Of a stretch of DNA of 64,000 bases, positions 48,989 to 57,662 are shown piece by piece (the first letter of the stretch is position 1; each line of letters begins with the position of its first letter). The stretch is from Chitinophagaceae bacterium. Lineage in GTDB: Bacteria; Bacteroidota; Bacteroidia; Chitinophagales; Chitinophagaceae. Under the pieces are notes generated by a model, which worked only from the letters and a program-made list of their open reading frames with translations, searched no databases and was not told where the DNA came from. Both the position numbers and the translations under genes were made by a program. The stretch is taken from positions 1,240,001 to 1,304,000 of the forward strand of contig JADKAZ010000001.1 in NCBI GenBank assembly GCA_016719015.1, written 5' to 3'.

Positions 48989-50308
48989 TTAACCCTTGTA
49001 GGGTTCTTTACTCATAATTTCTCTGACGAATTGTGCATACACATCCCGCCAGCCCTTAAATAATTCATCAGTGCCTAGAAAAGTATTGTGCCAGATGGTA
49101 ATAAGAATACCATTTACCGCTTTTACTCTTGCATAATAATGCCGCATTTCATCAAATGCCTGTTGAGGAGTTTGTTGTTGTTCATGAAATGAATTGGCTT
49201 CCATGTAGCAAAAAGGATATAATAACAAATAAGTTGTTTCTTCTTTTTCCAGATCATACCAGTAAAATAGTGAAGCTACCGATGCCCGGAACCCATTGAT
49301 ACTACCATAACCCATCGAAAAATCTTCTTTGATACCGGCATCAATAAGATGACGGAAAGTTTGCGGCAATGTAAAGCGGATAAAATGCTGCCGGGATGCA
49401 GTGACTTTTATCGTAGCGATGTGTTCTATTGTTTCTATTTCTTTTTTTAACAATGAAGTATCATCCCCGCTTTGCCAGGATGGGTGAATACCGATATTGT
49501 AGTGATCAGCATGATGCTTTATCAATACCTGCATTGCTGTTTCCAGGGGCAGGATATTCCTGTCATACCGGCCTGCTTTTTCTGCCACCAGGAAAAAATA
49601 GCGGGGGTTTAATTTATAAGGCCTGTGCAGGTCAGCTATCCATGTATAAGAATCGAATGGATCAGTTTCTTTATTGTTAAGTACTTTTCTCCGTAACAAA
49701 AACCGGCTGAATTTTCCTTTCAATAAATCTTTTGCAGCTGCACCGGCACTCCGCCACCATACTTTGTGCCTGTAAGAATAAGCTTCATCAATATCATAAG
49801 TTGGGAGAAAGGTGAACTGAGAATGATGTGTGGTGAACGAGGTAAACTTCTCATTCAGTTTCTCTTTAAAATGCTGCAACCAGATATTTATCAAAGGAAG
49901 GTGTAGAAATCCTTCTTTGAATGCCAGTGAGTTTTCATGAGCATAGCGGCCATACATATCTTTTGGGTGGGGCAGATACTCTTCATACCGGCTGAGCAGG
50001 TAAAAAGAAGCGGCAAAAATATCGAAGGGAAAGTCGCCACCTGTTTTGAAGAAGGCTTTCTGGTTGTTTACCTCAAAACAATTAATCAATTGTGGCTGAA
50101 CTCCTTTTTCAGATAATAAAGGATGCGGCTGCAACCAGAACTCATCATCTGCAACCATTTCATCACTGTAATTAATTCTTGGCCCCGGATAATCGATGAA
50201 TTCTATCTTCCGGTCAGTCAACTGAAAAGGTTTGCCCATCAGTTCTCTCCCGATGAAATCACAGATGTATTGAAGCCGGTGAGTTATTGTATTTGCAAAG
50301 ACAATCAC
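48989..50308 (-). CDS. polysaccharide deacetylase-like protein (DUF7033-type)
   Basis: The 439-residue protein has an N-terminal domain resembling DUF7033 (up to about 120) followed by a NodB-like region with PTYDIDEAYSYRHKVWWRSA and YNIGIHPSWQSGDD, consistent with a divergent CE4 polysaccharide deacetylase. Only part of the classic metal-binding motif can be seen, so activity is uncertain. GTG 50308 is the start, 13 nt after lutB. The segment FTSFTTHHSQFTF (49811-49845) comes from degenerate heptamers, resembling the insert types elsewhere. Its last codons form AACCCT/AGGGTT (48991-49005), a possible small bidirectional terminator. Confidence 0.7.
   Translation of the reverse strand: MIVFANTITHRLQYICDFIGRELMGKPFQLTDRKIEFIDYPGPRINYSDEMVADDEFWLQPHPLLSEKGVQPQLINCFEVNNQKAFFKTGGDFPFDIFAASFYLLSRYEEYLPHPKDMYGRYAHENSLAFKEGFLHLPLINIWLQHFKEKLNEKFTSFTTHHSQFTFLPTYDIDEAYSYRHKVWWRSAGAAAKDLLKGKFSRFLLRRKVLNNKETDPFDSYTWIADLHRPYKLNPRYFFLVAEKAGRYDRNILPLETAMQVLIKHHADHYNIGIHPSWQSGDDTSLLKKEIETIEHIATIKVTASRQHFIRFTLPQTFRHLIDAGIKEDFSMGYGSINGFRASVASLFYWYDLEKEETTYLLLYPFCYMEANSFHEQQQTPQQAFDEMRHYYARVKAVNGILITIWHNTFLGTDELFKGWRDVYAQFVREIMSKEPYKG
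49811..49845. repeat. degenerate heptamers inside the deacetylase-like gene
   Basis: GGTGAAC occurs at 49811-49817 and again at 49832-49838, exactly three heptamers apart, with TGAGAAT and GATGTGT between. It is translated as part of FTSFTTHHSQFTF. The periodicity is weaker than in alaS. Confidence 0.4.
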
Positions 50309-50321
50309 AGGTTGAAGTTAG

Positions 50322-51701
50322 TTACCGGATGCCGTACTTTTCCTTCCATAACTGGTTGAATGATTTTTTGGGGAACTCCATTTTGCCACGGTGTTCTTTC
50401 CATCCTTTCAACACACTATTCACCACCCAGTTCTTGGTGGCACCACCTGCCATATTCATCCATTGGCGATGAAGCATTCCCTGCTTCCACATTTTCCAGG
50501 CCATCTTTTCACCAAAAGAGCTGTGGCCTTCTTCCACTGCTTCATGGCGGTTTTCCAATAACAACTCATGAAGATTAATTTTCACGGCACATACTTCGGT
50601 GCAGTTGCCACAAAGCGAAGAAGCATAACTCAGGTGCTTCCATTCATCCATATTTTTTAAATGCGGAGTGATTACAGAACCAATCGGGCCGCTGTAAGGA
50701 GTGTTATAGGTATGTCCACCGATATTTTTATAAACCGGGCAGGCATTTAAACAAGCACCGCAACGGATGCAGTATAAACTTTCTCTTTGCTTTGCATTGG
50801 CCAGGATATTAGTACGACCATTATCCAGCAGTATTACATACATATCTTCCGGGCCGTCTTTTTCATTTGCTTGTCTCGGGCCTGTAACGATGGTATTATA
50901 TACTGTTACTCGTTGACCTGTGCCGAAAGTTGACAACAGCGGCCAGAACAAAGCGAGGTCGGTCATGGAAGGAATCATCTTTTCAATGCCCACCACTACA
51001 ATATGTGTCTTTGGCATGGAACAACTCAATCTTGCATTGCCTTCATTTTCGGTAACGGCTATGCCGCCAATGTCGGAGATAATGAAGTTGGCGCCGGTTA
51101 CCCCAACTTCTGCCTGTACATATTTATCCCTTAATATTCTTCTTGCTGTCAGCGTTAATTCTTCCGGTGTTGCTTTGGGGTCGGTACCCAATTTTTCGGC
51201 AAAGAGTTTAGCTACATCTTCTTTGCTCTTGTGCATGGCCGGAGTAACAATGTGATAAGGAGCTTCGCCATCTAATTGCTGAATATATTCTCCGAGATCG
51301 GTCTCCACACTTTCAATACCGTTCTTTTCTAAGAACGCATTCAGGTGAATTTCTTCCGTTACCATACTCTTGCTCTTCACCAGAGTTTTGCAATTCTTTT
51401 CTTCGCAGATTTTTTTAATAGCATCGAGTGCCTGTTGTGCATCTTCGGCCCAGATAACTTTGGCGCCCCGTTTTGTAATGATGGCCTCAAATGTTTCTAG
51501 TTGTTTATCTAAGGTCTCAATAGCTTTCCACTTGATGTTCTTTGCTTTTTCCCTGGCGAGGTGAACGTCAGCAAACTGCAGCTTGCCCTGTGGCACCACC
51601 GCATTGTACTTACCAATATTAAAATTGATTTTCCGGCGATGCTCTTTATCAGCCGCTTTTACTGTACTCTTAGCAATAAACTCTGCTGCTGTTTCTTTCA
51701 C
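50322..51701 (-). CDS. lutB: LutB-type iron-sulfur L-lactate oxidation protein
   Basis: Fe-S electron carrier of the LutABC lactate utilisation complex. The 459 residues have an N-terminal LUD domain and two cluster motifs: C311-x2-C314-x2-C317-x3-C321-P (YCIRCGACLNACPVY) and C364-x2-C367-x3-C371 (CGNCTEVC). The start is GTG 51701; no in-frame ATG is near. Upstream is the DUF3109 gene (6 nt away) and downstream the deacetylase-like gene (13 nt), forming one run. LutC is 17 kb off, beside ftsH; LutA was not found here. Confidence 0.93.
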   Translation of the reverse strand: MKETAAEFIAKSTVKAADKEHRRKINFNIGKYNAVVPQGKLQFADVHLAREKAKNIKWKAIETLDKQLETFEAIITKRGAKVIWAEDAQQALDAIKKICEEKNCKTLVKSKSMVTEEIHLNAFLEKNGIESVETDLGEYIQQLDGEAPYHIVTPAMHKSKEDVAKLFAEKLGTDPKATPEELTLTARRILRDKYVQAEVGVTGANFIISDIGGIAVTENEGNARLSCSMPKTHIVVVGIEKMIPSMTDLALFWPLLSTFGTGQRVTVYNTIVTGPRQANEKDGPEDMYVILLDNGRTNILANAKQRESLYCIRCGACLNACPVYKNIGGHTYNTPYSGPIGSVITPHLKNMDEWKHLSYASSLCGNCTEVCAVKINLHELLLENRHEAVEEGHSSFGEKMAWKMWKQGMLHRQWMNMAGGATKNWVVNSVLKGWKEHRGKMEFPKKSFNQLWKEKYGIR

Positions 51702-51707
51702 TATTGC

Positions 51708-52313
51708 TTATTTTAATTTCGCCTGTTTTTTTGCTGATTGCATTTTGGCTACTTTATCCAAGGCACTATAAAACTCTTCGCCATACTTTCTTATCAACGG
51801 TTCTTTCAGAAATTCGTAGGTCGGCACTTCTAATTTCTTTCCCAATGCACAGGCGGGATTACAAAGTTTTTCCCTTGGTTCATAATTCACCCGGTTGTAA
51901 TCACCATGCTTTCCTTTTTTGGCGATAATGGGAAACAGGTGACAGCTGATTGGTTTCTTCCAGGGGATTACTCCATCATAATACGCCTGCTCGAAAGCAC
52001 ATTTGATGATGCCTTTCTCATCCCGGTTGCCATACACACATATTTCATTATCGTTGCCAAGAGTGGGTGTCACCCAACCAAACTCCTTATTATAAACATA
52101 TTTTCCTTTCCTTTCTACTTCAGCAATGGATTCGGGAGAAAGGTATGATTTGATCTTCTCATACATTTCCAATACGATGTCCAATTCCTCATCATCCAGT
52201 GGTGCGCCGGCATCACCTTCTTCGCAGCAGCCGCCTTTGCATTTGTTCAGATCGCAGACAAACTGCTTTTCCACCACATCATCACTTATCAGTATGTTAT
52301 CAATTACTATCAA
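51708..52313 (-). CDS. DUF3109-family Cys-rich protein
   Basis: The 201-residue protein has clustered cysteines: VCDLNKCKGGCCEEGDAGA near the N-terminus, then CVYGN, KCAFE, ISCHLFP and LCNPACALGKK. This matches DUF3109, related to YkgJ-type putative zinc or iron-sulfur chelating proteins. No signal peptide. The start is TTG 52313, because no ATG precedes the Cys-rich region; a TACCTTTG box (52338-52331, minus) lies about 18 nt before it. It precedes lutB with a 6-nt gap, which suggests a role in metal or cluster supply for the lactate enzyme, as inference only. Confidence 0.85.
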   Translation of the reverse strand: MIVIDNILISDDVVEKQFVCDLNKCKGGCCEEGDAGAPLDDEELDIVLEMYEKIKSYLSPESIAEVERKGKYVYNKEFGWVTPTLGNDNEICVYGNRDEKGIIKCAFEQAYYDGVIPWKKPISCHLFPIIAKKGKHGDYNRVNYEPREKLCNPACALGKKLEVPTYEFLKEPLIRKYGEEFYSALDKVAKMQSAKKQAKLK

Positions 52314-52330
52314 GTCTTTTTTAATTTTGG

Positions 52331-52338
52331 CAAAGGTA
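52331..52338 (-). promoter_or_regulatory. putative -7 box for the DUF3109-lutB operon
   Basis: Minus strand TACCTTTG, an exact TAnnTTTG, 18 nt before the TTG start at 52313. No clear -33 at the expected place. Confidence 0.35.
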
Positions 52339-52347
52339 AGTCCTGCC

Positions 52348-54174
52348 TTATTGTTCTCCTTCTTTTGTGCGGCGGAATAATTTATTCTTTATATGAAGAC
52401 CTGCAGAAGTAAGCCGGTTATGAGATGTAAGATAATGCAGCACTTTATGCTCCAGCCAGTGATGCAATGGCACTAACAAAGCAGCCAGTGCAATCATAAA
52501 GGCAAGATCTTTCCAGGGTTCACCGTGAGTAATGGAATAGATATTCTTTTTAAAAACAAGGAAGATGAATTCAAACAGCATGAGAAACACAAAGAATCCG
52601 ATGGCCTTTATCAGCCCGGCAGATACTTTGAACATACCCAACACTACCAGAGATATGAAAAGAAAAACGATACCGATGATGATGGCCAAATACTGAATGT
52701 TGTTCTTCCGGCGTTTTATTTCCTTCTGCTCCCGCTGAATCCTTTCCTGTCGTTGCTGTTCTGCCGTTGCCTCCTCCTGTGTGAGATCTTTTTCCTTACT
52801 TAATTTATCACTGCTGTCCTTATACTTATAATATATTCCGTTATAAAAACTGGCGGTCCGGAAGTCACCCTTTTTTTCATAGAGAGAGTCAAGATGTTTC
52901 GCTGACATCATCACTATCTCCAGCAGCCCGTTCTTTTCCCCGATCTCCTTTGCTTTAAGATAGTAGTCAATGGCTTTAGGTGTTTCCCCGGTCTTTGTAA
53001 ACAGTTTTCCCAATTGCAGGTAAATGCCTAATCGGTTATTATCTGTCATATTCTTCTCAAAGAAAGGAAGGGCTTTGTCGAAATAAAAACGGGCAGAGTC
53101 GAACTTATTGAGCTCACTGAAAACATAGCCATAAGCCTGGTCAATCATCCCCGACATCCCGAAAGTGGTGAGGTGTTGCTTCAGATTATTGCCAGCGGAA
53201 GAGTTGAGATAATCCATTGCCTTTTGTGGCTGGTCCATCCGCAGGTATTGATTAAGCAGGCTGATATACCCGGGCATTTTGAGTGTGGCAAACCCCAATG
53301 AGTCCGCCATAGCTATTGACCGTTCAAAGTAGCTGATAGCAATATCATAATTCTTTTTGGCAGCAAACAGGTTGCCGATGGTATTAATATCAATGGCCCG
53401 CTGATATGGCACCCTTTTATCAGTAAGGTTATTCAGCATCTCGTAGGCTTTCGTTGCATTATCAATAGCCTTATCATAATCTTCAATGCTGCCGTAAAAC
53501 TGTGAAAGATAGAGATAGCTGTTCCTCATCAGTTCGCTTTTCAACCGTTTCTTATCTGCATTCGTTGCCTTTATTTCCTCCGCTATCCGCAGGGCAGTGA
53601 AGTAGTGACGAAGGGCCAGTATCTTCTCATTTCTGGAGAGGTACACTTTCCCATAGATATTATTGGATTCTACCAGCAGGCTATCGTCTTTTAATGTAGC
53701 GATCCTTGAAAAGGCTTCAGCAATATACTTCAGTGACTTGTCCTGATCCGGTACCACAAGATTGATGTCGGCCAGTTGCAGTTGTGCCGCCCCGATCTCC
53801 TTCTCCATCTTATTTTGTTTCGCTATGGAAAGTGCCTTTTCATAATACTCAATGCTTCGTTGGGTATAGTTTCGCTGCCCCCGGAAGTAACCGCAACGCA
53901 GTCCGTTTGACATATATGCTTTTACCATCAGGGACCGGTCCCGGCTCTCTTCCGCAAACAAGATGAGTTGCTGGCCCATGGAATCGGCCGACGGGGGACT
54001 CACATTCATCATAGTACGGGAAAGGTTATCGTACCAATAAACTTTCTCAGCCGGGGTGCCTGCTTTTTGTAAAGCTGCTTTCATGGAATCAATAGCAGCA
54101 GGGTCTTGCGCATATGTTGAGACAAATGCGAAAAAAGACAATAATAAAAGACCAGTTCGCCGGGGGATGGGCAT
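52348..54174 (-). CDS. exported TPR protein with C-terminal membrane domain
   Basis: From ATG 54174 (608 residues; an ATG at 54192 would add six): signal peptide (RTGLLLLSFFAFVSTYAQ), at least seven TPR-like helical pairs (for example YTQRSIEYYEKALSIAKQNK, DYDKAIDNATKAYEMLNNL, KNYDIAISYFERSIAMADSL, ETPKAIDYYLKAKEIGEKNG), a charged coiled coil (EATAEQQRQERIQREQKEIK), then three or four membrane helices near the C-terminus. It looks like the sensor half of a TPR histidine kinase, but no kinase or LytTR domain follows. Function unknown. Confidence 0.8.
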   Translation of the reverse strand: MPIPRRTGLLLLSFFAFVSTYAQDPAAIDSMKAALQKAGTPAEKVYWYDNLSRTMMNVSPPSADSMGQQLILFAEESRDRSLMVKAYMSNGLRCGYFRGQRNYTQRSIEYYEKALSIAKQNKMEKEIGAAQLQLADINLVVPDQDKSLKYIAEAFSRIATLKDDSLLVESNNIYGKVYLSRNEKILALRHYFTALRIAEEIKATNADKKRLKSELMRNSYLYLSQFYGSIEDYDKAIDNATKAYEMLNNLTDKRVPYQRAIDINTIGNLFAAKKNYDIAISYFERSIAMADSLGFATLKMPGYISLLNQYLRMDQPQKAMDYLNSSAGNNLKQHLTTFGMSGMIDQAYGYVFSELNKFDSARFYFDKALPFFEKNMTDNNRLGIYLQLGKLFTKTGETPKAIDYYLKAKEIGEKNGLLEIVMMSAKHLDSLYEKKGDFRTASFYNGIYYKYKDSSDKLSKEKDLTQEEATAEQQRQERIQREQKEIKRRKNNIQYLAIIIGIVFLFISLVVLGMFKVSAGLIKAIGFFVFLMLFEFIFLVFKKNIYSITHGEPWKDLAFMIALAALLVPLHHWLEHKVLHYLTSHNRLTSAGLHIKNKLFRRTKEGEQ

Positions 54175-54303
54175 AGCATAACAGTTGGGCATACAAATTA
54201 GGAAAGATTCCGCCGACGGGAAAATTCCTTTAACACAGTTCTAACACAGTAACCTTATGGAGGAGTTTGAACAGCGGCATCTCCCCAATATCACAACCAC
54301 TGT

Positions 54304-54978
54304 ATGCAAAACTCAAGAATACTTACCCTTCAAAAGTCGGCGAAGGTCTTTTTCCAGATGTTGTTCTGGGTGCCGGTTATCGGTTTCAGCCTTCTTCTTA
54401 TTTATAATACCCTTCCTTATTTCTCCTTCAGCAAGGATTTTGATTTTATCCAGGAAAGAAGTTTCCTCTTTCAAAGCAATTTTTACAATGCCTGTTTTTA
54501 TATCCATATCACTGCGGGTGCCCTTTGTATTGGTACCGCCCTTATCCAATTTTCCCGATATATACTAAAGAAATCAAAATCCATCCACCGTATTTCAGGA
54601 AAAATTTATGTGGCAGTTGTATTATTCCTTGGCGCCCCAACCGGTCTGTATATGGCCTTTTTTGCCAAAGGCAGTTTTTGGGAAAGAGCTTTGTTCATGT
54701 TCATGGCCGGCTGGTGGTTTGTAACCACATTGAACGGACTGACCACTATCCATAAAAAGAATGTGGTAGCCCACAAAGTATGGATGATGAGGAGCTATGC
54801 GATGGCTATGACAGCGGTTACATTCCGGGTGTATTATATCATCCTGTACCTGCTGGACTGGACACTGCTGGAAAATTACCAGTTCTCTTTATGGGTAAGT
54901 GTGGTTGGAAATATGCTGATAGCAGAGTGGATCATTTACCGGCAGAGCAGAAAATACTTACAATCATTTACTACATAA
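54304..54978 (+). CDS. DUF2306-family membrane protein
   Basis: Polytopic membrane protein of 224 residues with seven or so hydrophobic segments. Conserved features are HITAGALCIGTALIQFSRY, IHRISGKIYVAVVLFLGAP, and the HKVWMMRSYAMAMTAVTFR stretch with H-x(4)-R spacing seen in DUF2306. The histidines may bind a cofactor, but this is not established. It is divergent from the TPR gene (129 nt between start codons) and has no clear promoter in that gap. Function unknown. Confidence 0.85.
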   Translation: MQNSRILTLQKSAKVFFQMLFWVPVIGFSLLLIYNTLPYFSFSKDFDFIQERSFLFQSNFYNACFYIHITAGALCIGTALIQFSRYILKKSKSIHRISGKIYVAVVLFLGAPTGLYMAFFAKGSFWERALFMFMAGWWFVTTLNGLTTIHKKNVVAHKVWMMRSYAMAMTAVTFRVYYIILYLLDWTLLENYQFSLWVSVVGNMLIAEWIIYRQSRKYLQSFTT

Positions 54979-55064
54979 GGCCAGGAGAAAAAAAGTTGAC
55001 ATAATTATCACTACAGTTCTTTATAATTTTTTTATTCATAAACCACTCAAATCTTAAGGGTTCT

Positions 55065-55088
55065 AAAGCCCCTTCTGGGGTTTGGGGC
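55065..55088. repeat. solo copy of the purH-type inverted-repeat arm
   Basis: Read on the minus strand it is GCCCCAAACCCCAGAAGGGG plus CTTT: the pattern CCCC, ACCCC, GAAGGGG shared with the arms of the purH element. It lies just upstream of the Lys-rich protein gene. Confidence 0.55.
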
Positions 55089-55100
55089 AAATTAACAACC

Positions 55101-55535
55101 ATGAAATCTATCTTGTACGTCGGCGCCACGTTAATGATTGGTGCCAGCATCTACGGCTTTGTTGATTACAAAAACACAAGCCACAAAAAAGAATTTACGA
55201 CTATGTATGAAGACAAGAAGGAAAAAGAGCCGGTAGTTATTGCGGACAATAAAACTACAGAGCCGGTAGTAACAAAAGAGGTTACCACCACTGAGAAAAA
55301 AGTCGTGACGAAAAAGAAAGACGTCATTAAAAATACAGCAATAAAGTCAGGCGATGAAGTGATTACTGCCAGTGAAACAAAAGAAACAGAAAAGCCGGTA
55401 GTGAAGAAGAAAAAGAAAAGAATCAACAGCAAGATTTTTAGCCGGGCACCGATAAGGGAAGATGAGGAAGAACTATTGGAAGAAACCCCGCCAGCTAAAA
55501 CAGAGGTGAAAAAAACTGAAGATAAAGAGCAATAA
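55101..55535 (+). CDS. Lys/Glu-rich membrane-anchored or exported protein
   Basis: The 144-residue protein starts with a hydrophobic segment (MKSILYVGATLMIGASIYGF) that could be a membrane anchor or signal. The rest is low-complexity and highly charged: repeated (T)EPVV, Lys-rich KKVVTKKKDVIKN and KPVVKKKKKRINSK, then an acidic tail (DEEELLEETPPAKTEV). No domain is recognised. It may be a disordered periplasmic linker. It is closed by a good terminator. Confidence 0.7.
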   Translation: MKSILYVGATLMIGASIYGFVDYKNTSHKKEFTTMYEDKKEKEPVVIADNKTTEPVVTKEVTTTEKKVVTKKKDVIKNTAIKSGDEVITASETKETEKPVVKKKKKRINSKIFSRAPIREDEEELLEETPPAKTEVKKTEDKEQ

Positions 55536-55558
55536 TAAGCAAACAGTCCTTTGCTCTT

Positions 55559-55588
55559 AACCCTGGCCGTGTCCGCCGGGGTTTTTTA
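55559..55588 (+). terminator. intrinsic terminator after the Lys-rich protein gene
   Basis: AACCCTGGC (55559-55567), 7-nt loop, GCCGGGGTT (55575-55583) with one G-T pair, followed by TTTTATT. It lies in the 80-nt gap before the convergent gldD. Confidence 0.85.
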
Positions 55589-55615
55589 TTAGAAACAACT
55601 CTACTGCCATCAGAA

Positions 55616-56215
55616 TTATTTCCATTGCAGTGTATTAATAAGATGCTGTACATCTTTTTTCAGAAAATCATTAACGATGCCCAGCGAATCGGCATTAGGT
55701 GTTGCATCAAAATACAAAGCCCCCCGTAAAAAATGTTTGGTGGAGTCTGTCAAAAAAAACTGGCTGGCAGTAGCTGTATTACCACCCAGCGAAAAATAAA
55801 TCCCTTCAACCCCGTTCTTCGTCACCATAGGGCTGTCTATAATTCCTGTTGCCACATCCACATGTTGTTTGTAAGCCATTTTAAATCCATCTCTCACCAA
55901 AGAATCAAAATTATTTCTCCCCCCGATCTCTTTGTAGCTGATATATATTCTGCCGGCAAACTGCGGCACATCAATATTGATCCACCAATCCCCGGCCTTA
56001 TCATCAAAAAAAGTTGAATCCTTTGTTACAGTGGAATAAACAGGATATTCAAACGTATACGGATAGCCAGGCTGATTAAATACCTGGTATTTTTTTTCCG
56101 GAAAGTCAATATGAAAGTATCCTTTCTTTTTACCAACCGAATAATCGCTGTTACAACCCAACAGCGACTGTAAAGCAATAACGAGCAGCACAACAAATCC
56201 AATACTTCTATTCAT
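55616..56215 (-). CDS. gldD: gliding-motility lipoprotein GldD
   Basis: Lipoprotein required for gliding and type IX secretion in Bacteroidota. The 199 residues start with a lipoprotein signal (FVVLLVIALQSLLG, C21) followed by NSDYSVGKKKGYFHIDFPEK, the GldD signature (C-x2-DY-x-P/K...GYFRIDFPEK). The rest has typical GldD segments (YTFEYPVYSTVTKDS, WWINIDVPQFAGRIYISYKE). It follows gldE by 11 nt, the usual pairing. Confidence 0.95.
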   Translation of the reverse strand: MNRSIGFVVLLVIALQSLLGCNSDYSVGKKKGYFHIDFPEKKYQVFNQPGYPYTFEYPVYSTVTKDSTFFDDKAGDWWINIDVPQFAGRIYISYKEIGGRNNFDSLVRDGFKMAYKQHVDVATGIIDSPMVTKNGVEGIYFSLGGNTATASQFFLTDSTKHFLRGALYFDATPNADSLGIVNDFLKKDVQHLINTLQWK

Positions 56216-56226
56216 AGCAAGACTAA

Positions 56227-57570
56227 TTAATCAGATGTAGGTTTTATCGTCACTTTCACCAGTTGAATCCTGTTATTCTCCACCTGCATAATACCAAATT
56301 CAAAATCACCACAAGGTATCACCCAATCTGCCGTAGGAAACTCCCCTGCCACCTCCAGTATTAACCCGGCCAGCGATTCACTTTCCCCTCTTATTTTATC
56401 AAATGTATCCATCGGCAGTTTCATGATCCGGCACATATCATGAATCATGATTTTGCCTTCGAAAATATAATTATTATCATCCACTTTGTAGTTGTTGCTC
56501 TCCTCTTCATCAAACTCATCTTTGATCTCTCCAATCACTTCTTCCAAAATGTCTTCCATAGTAACGATGCCGCTGGTGCCGCCAAACTCATCCACCACCA
56601 CCGCAAAGTGAATATGCTTTTGCTGAAAATCTTTCAGAAGGTCTTCAATCAGTTTGAGTTCAGGTACAAAATATGGCTGACGCATCAACGTATGCCAGTC
56701 GTAACTATCTGCTTCATCCAGATAGGGAATCAGGTCTTTTGTATTGATAATACCAACCACGTCATCAAGGCTTTCTTTATACACCGGCAGCCTGGAATAA
56801 TGAAGCTCCTCTACTCTCTTAATTACATCTCCAAATGAAGAACTGTAATCAATACCACTTACATCTAACCGGCTGCGCATAATCTGCTTCACCGAAATAT
56901 TTCCAAACTTCACAATGCCCTTCATAATATTTTTCTCTTCGGGTGAAGCCTCTTCATCTGTTTTAATATCAATGGCCTGGTCCAGCTCTTTCATACTCAT
57001 GGCATCTGTCTTATTTGCACCTGCACCTTTACCAATGCGGTCAGCCAGCTTTACAATCCGCTTGCTGATGCCGCTCAGTAAAAAATGGAGCCCACCCACG
57101 ATGGCGCAGGAACCATAGGCGAACCGCAGGTTATTTTGAGTAGCCCATACTTTGGGAAATATTTTACCAACAAACACCAGGACAAATGCAATTACAATCA
57201 CCTTTATGAGCACTTCCACCAAAACACTTATTTTGCCAAAAGAGATTAGTTCATTGATTAAAAAGTTAGCCAGGATAACAATGCAGATATTAATAAGCGT
57301 TCCGGCAATCAGTAAAGAGGCATACACTTCTTTGGGTTCTTCCAGCAGGGCCACTATCCGTTTGGCAGCGGAGTGTTGCTTTGTTTTCAGCATGTTCACA
57401 TCTTTCTTATTCAAAGAGAAGAGAGCCACTTCTGCACCAGAGATAGTAAAAGTGAGGAACAAGAGTACAAGTAAAGTAATGCCCAGAAAAGTAGTGCCCT
57501 GTGTGTTAACAGACAGGAAAACCTGGAGGAAATAATCTGTAAGTGAAATAAATACCGGATGACTTTCCAA
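56227..57570 (-). CDS. gldE: gliding-motility protein GldE (CNNM/CBS-type)
   Basis: Membrane protein of 447 residues with an N-terminal CNNM/DUF21 domain (FLGITLLVLLFLTFTISGAE, VALFSLNKKDV; several helices), a tandem CBS pair (VKQIMRSRLDVSGIDYSSSF, RLPVYKESLDDVVGIINTKD, VVDEFGGTSGIVTMEDILEE) and a C-terminal CorC-like transporter-associated domain (GESESLAGLILEVAGEFP). GldE is usually encoded directly before gldD and suppresses or supports gldD function in gliding. The ssb stop lies 87 nt upstream, with a promoter-like pair and a hairpin in the gap. Confidence 0.94.
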   Translation of the reverse strand: MESHPVFISLTDYFLQVFLSVNTQGTTFLGITLLVLLFLTFTISGAEVALFSLNKKDVNMLKTKQHSAAKRIVALLEEPKEVYASLLIAGTLINICIVILANFLINELISFGKISVLVEVLIKVIVIAFVLVFVGKIFPKVWATQNNLRFAYGSCAIVGGLHFLLSGISKRIVKLADRIGKGAGANKTDAMSMKELDQAIDIKTDEEASPEEKNIMKGIVKFGNISVKQIMRSRLDVSGIDYSSSFGDVIKRVEELHYSRLPVYKESLDDVVGIINTKDLIPYLDEADSYDWHTLMRQPYFVPELKLIEDLLKDFQQKHIHFAVVVDEFGGTSGIVTMEDILEEVIGEIKDEFDEEESNNYKVDDNNYIFEGKIMIHDMCRIMKLPMDTFDKIRGESESLAGLILEVAGEFPTADWVIPCGDFEFGIMQVENNRIQLVKVTIKPTSD

Positions 57571-57595
57571 AGCAAGGGTTTTTGTTAATCATAAA

Positions 57596-57616
57596 GGCAG
57601 GTCATTATGGCCTGCC
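57596..57616 (-). promoter_or_regulatory. hairpin in the gldE leader
   Basis: GGCAGG (57596-57601) and CCTGCC (57611-57616) pair around a 9-nt loop; flanking AAAG/CTTT-type bases extend the stem slightly. It lies between the predicted start of the gldE transcript and ATG 57570, similar in placement to the purH leader hairpin. Confidence 0.4.
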
Positions 57617-57630
57617 CTTTACTACGGGAG

Positions 57631-57662
57631 CAAAGTTATTGTATTTACGATTCACCATCAGA
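57631..57662 (-). promoter_or_regulatory. putative promoter of gldE-gldD
   Basis: Minus strand: TCTG (57662-57659), 20-nt spacer, TAACTTTG (57638-57631). The -7 box is an exact TAnnTTTG; the -33 has one mismatch and overlaps the ssb stop codon. Confidence 0.45.

Noticed and set aside
54257..54568. A plus-strand frame starting MEEFEQRHLPN before the DUF2306 gene
   Set aside because: It is out of frame with the DUF2306 protein, which has clear conserved membrane motifs over the same DNA.
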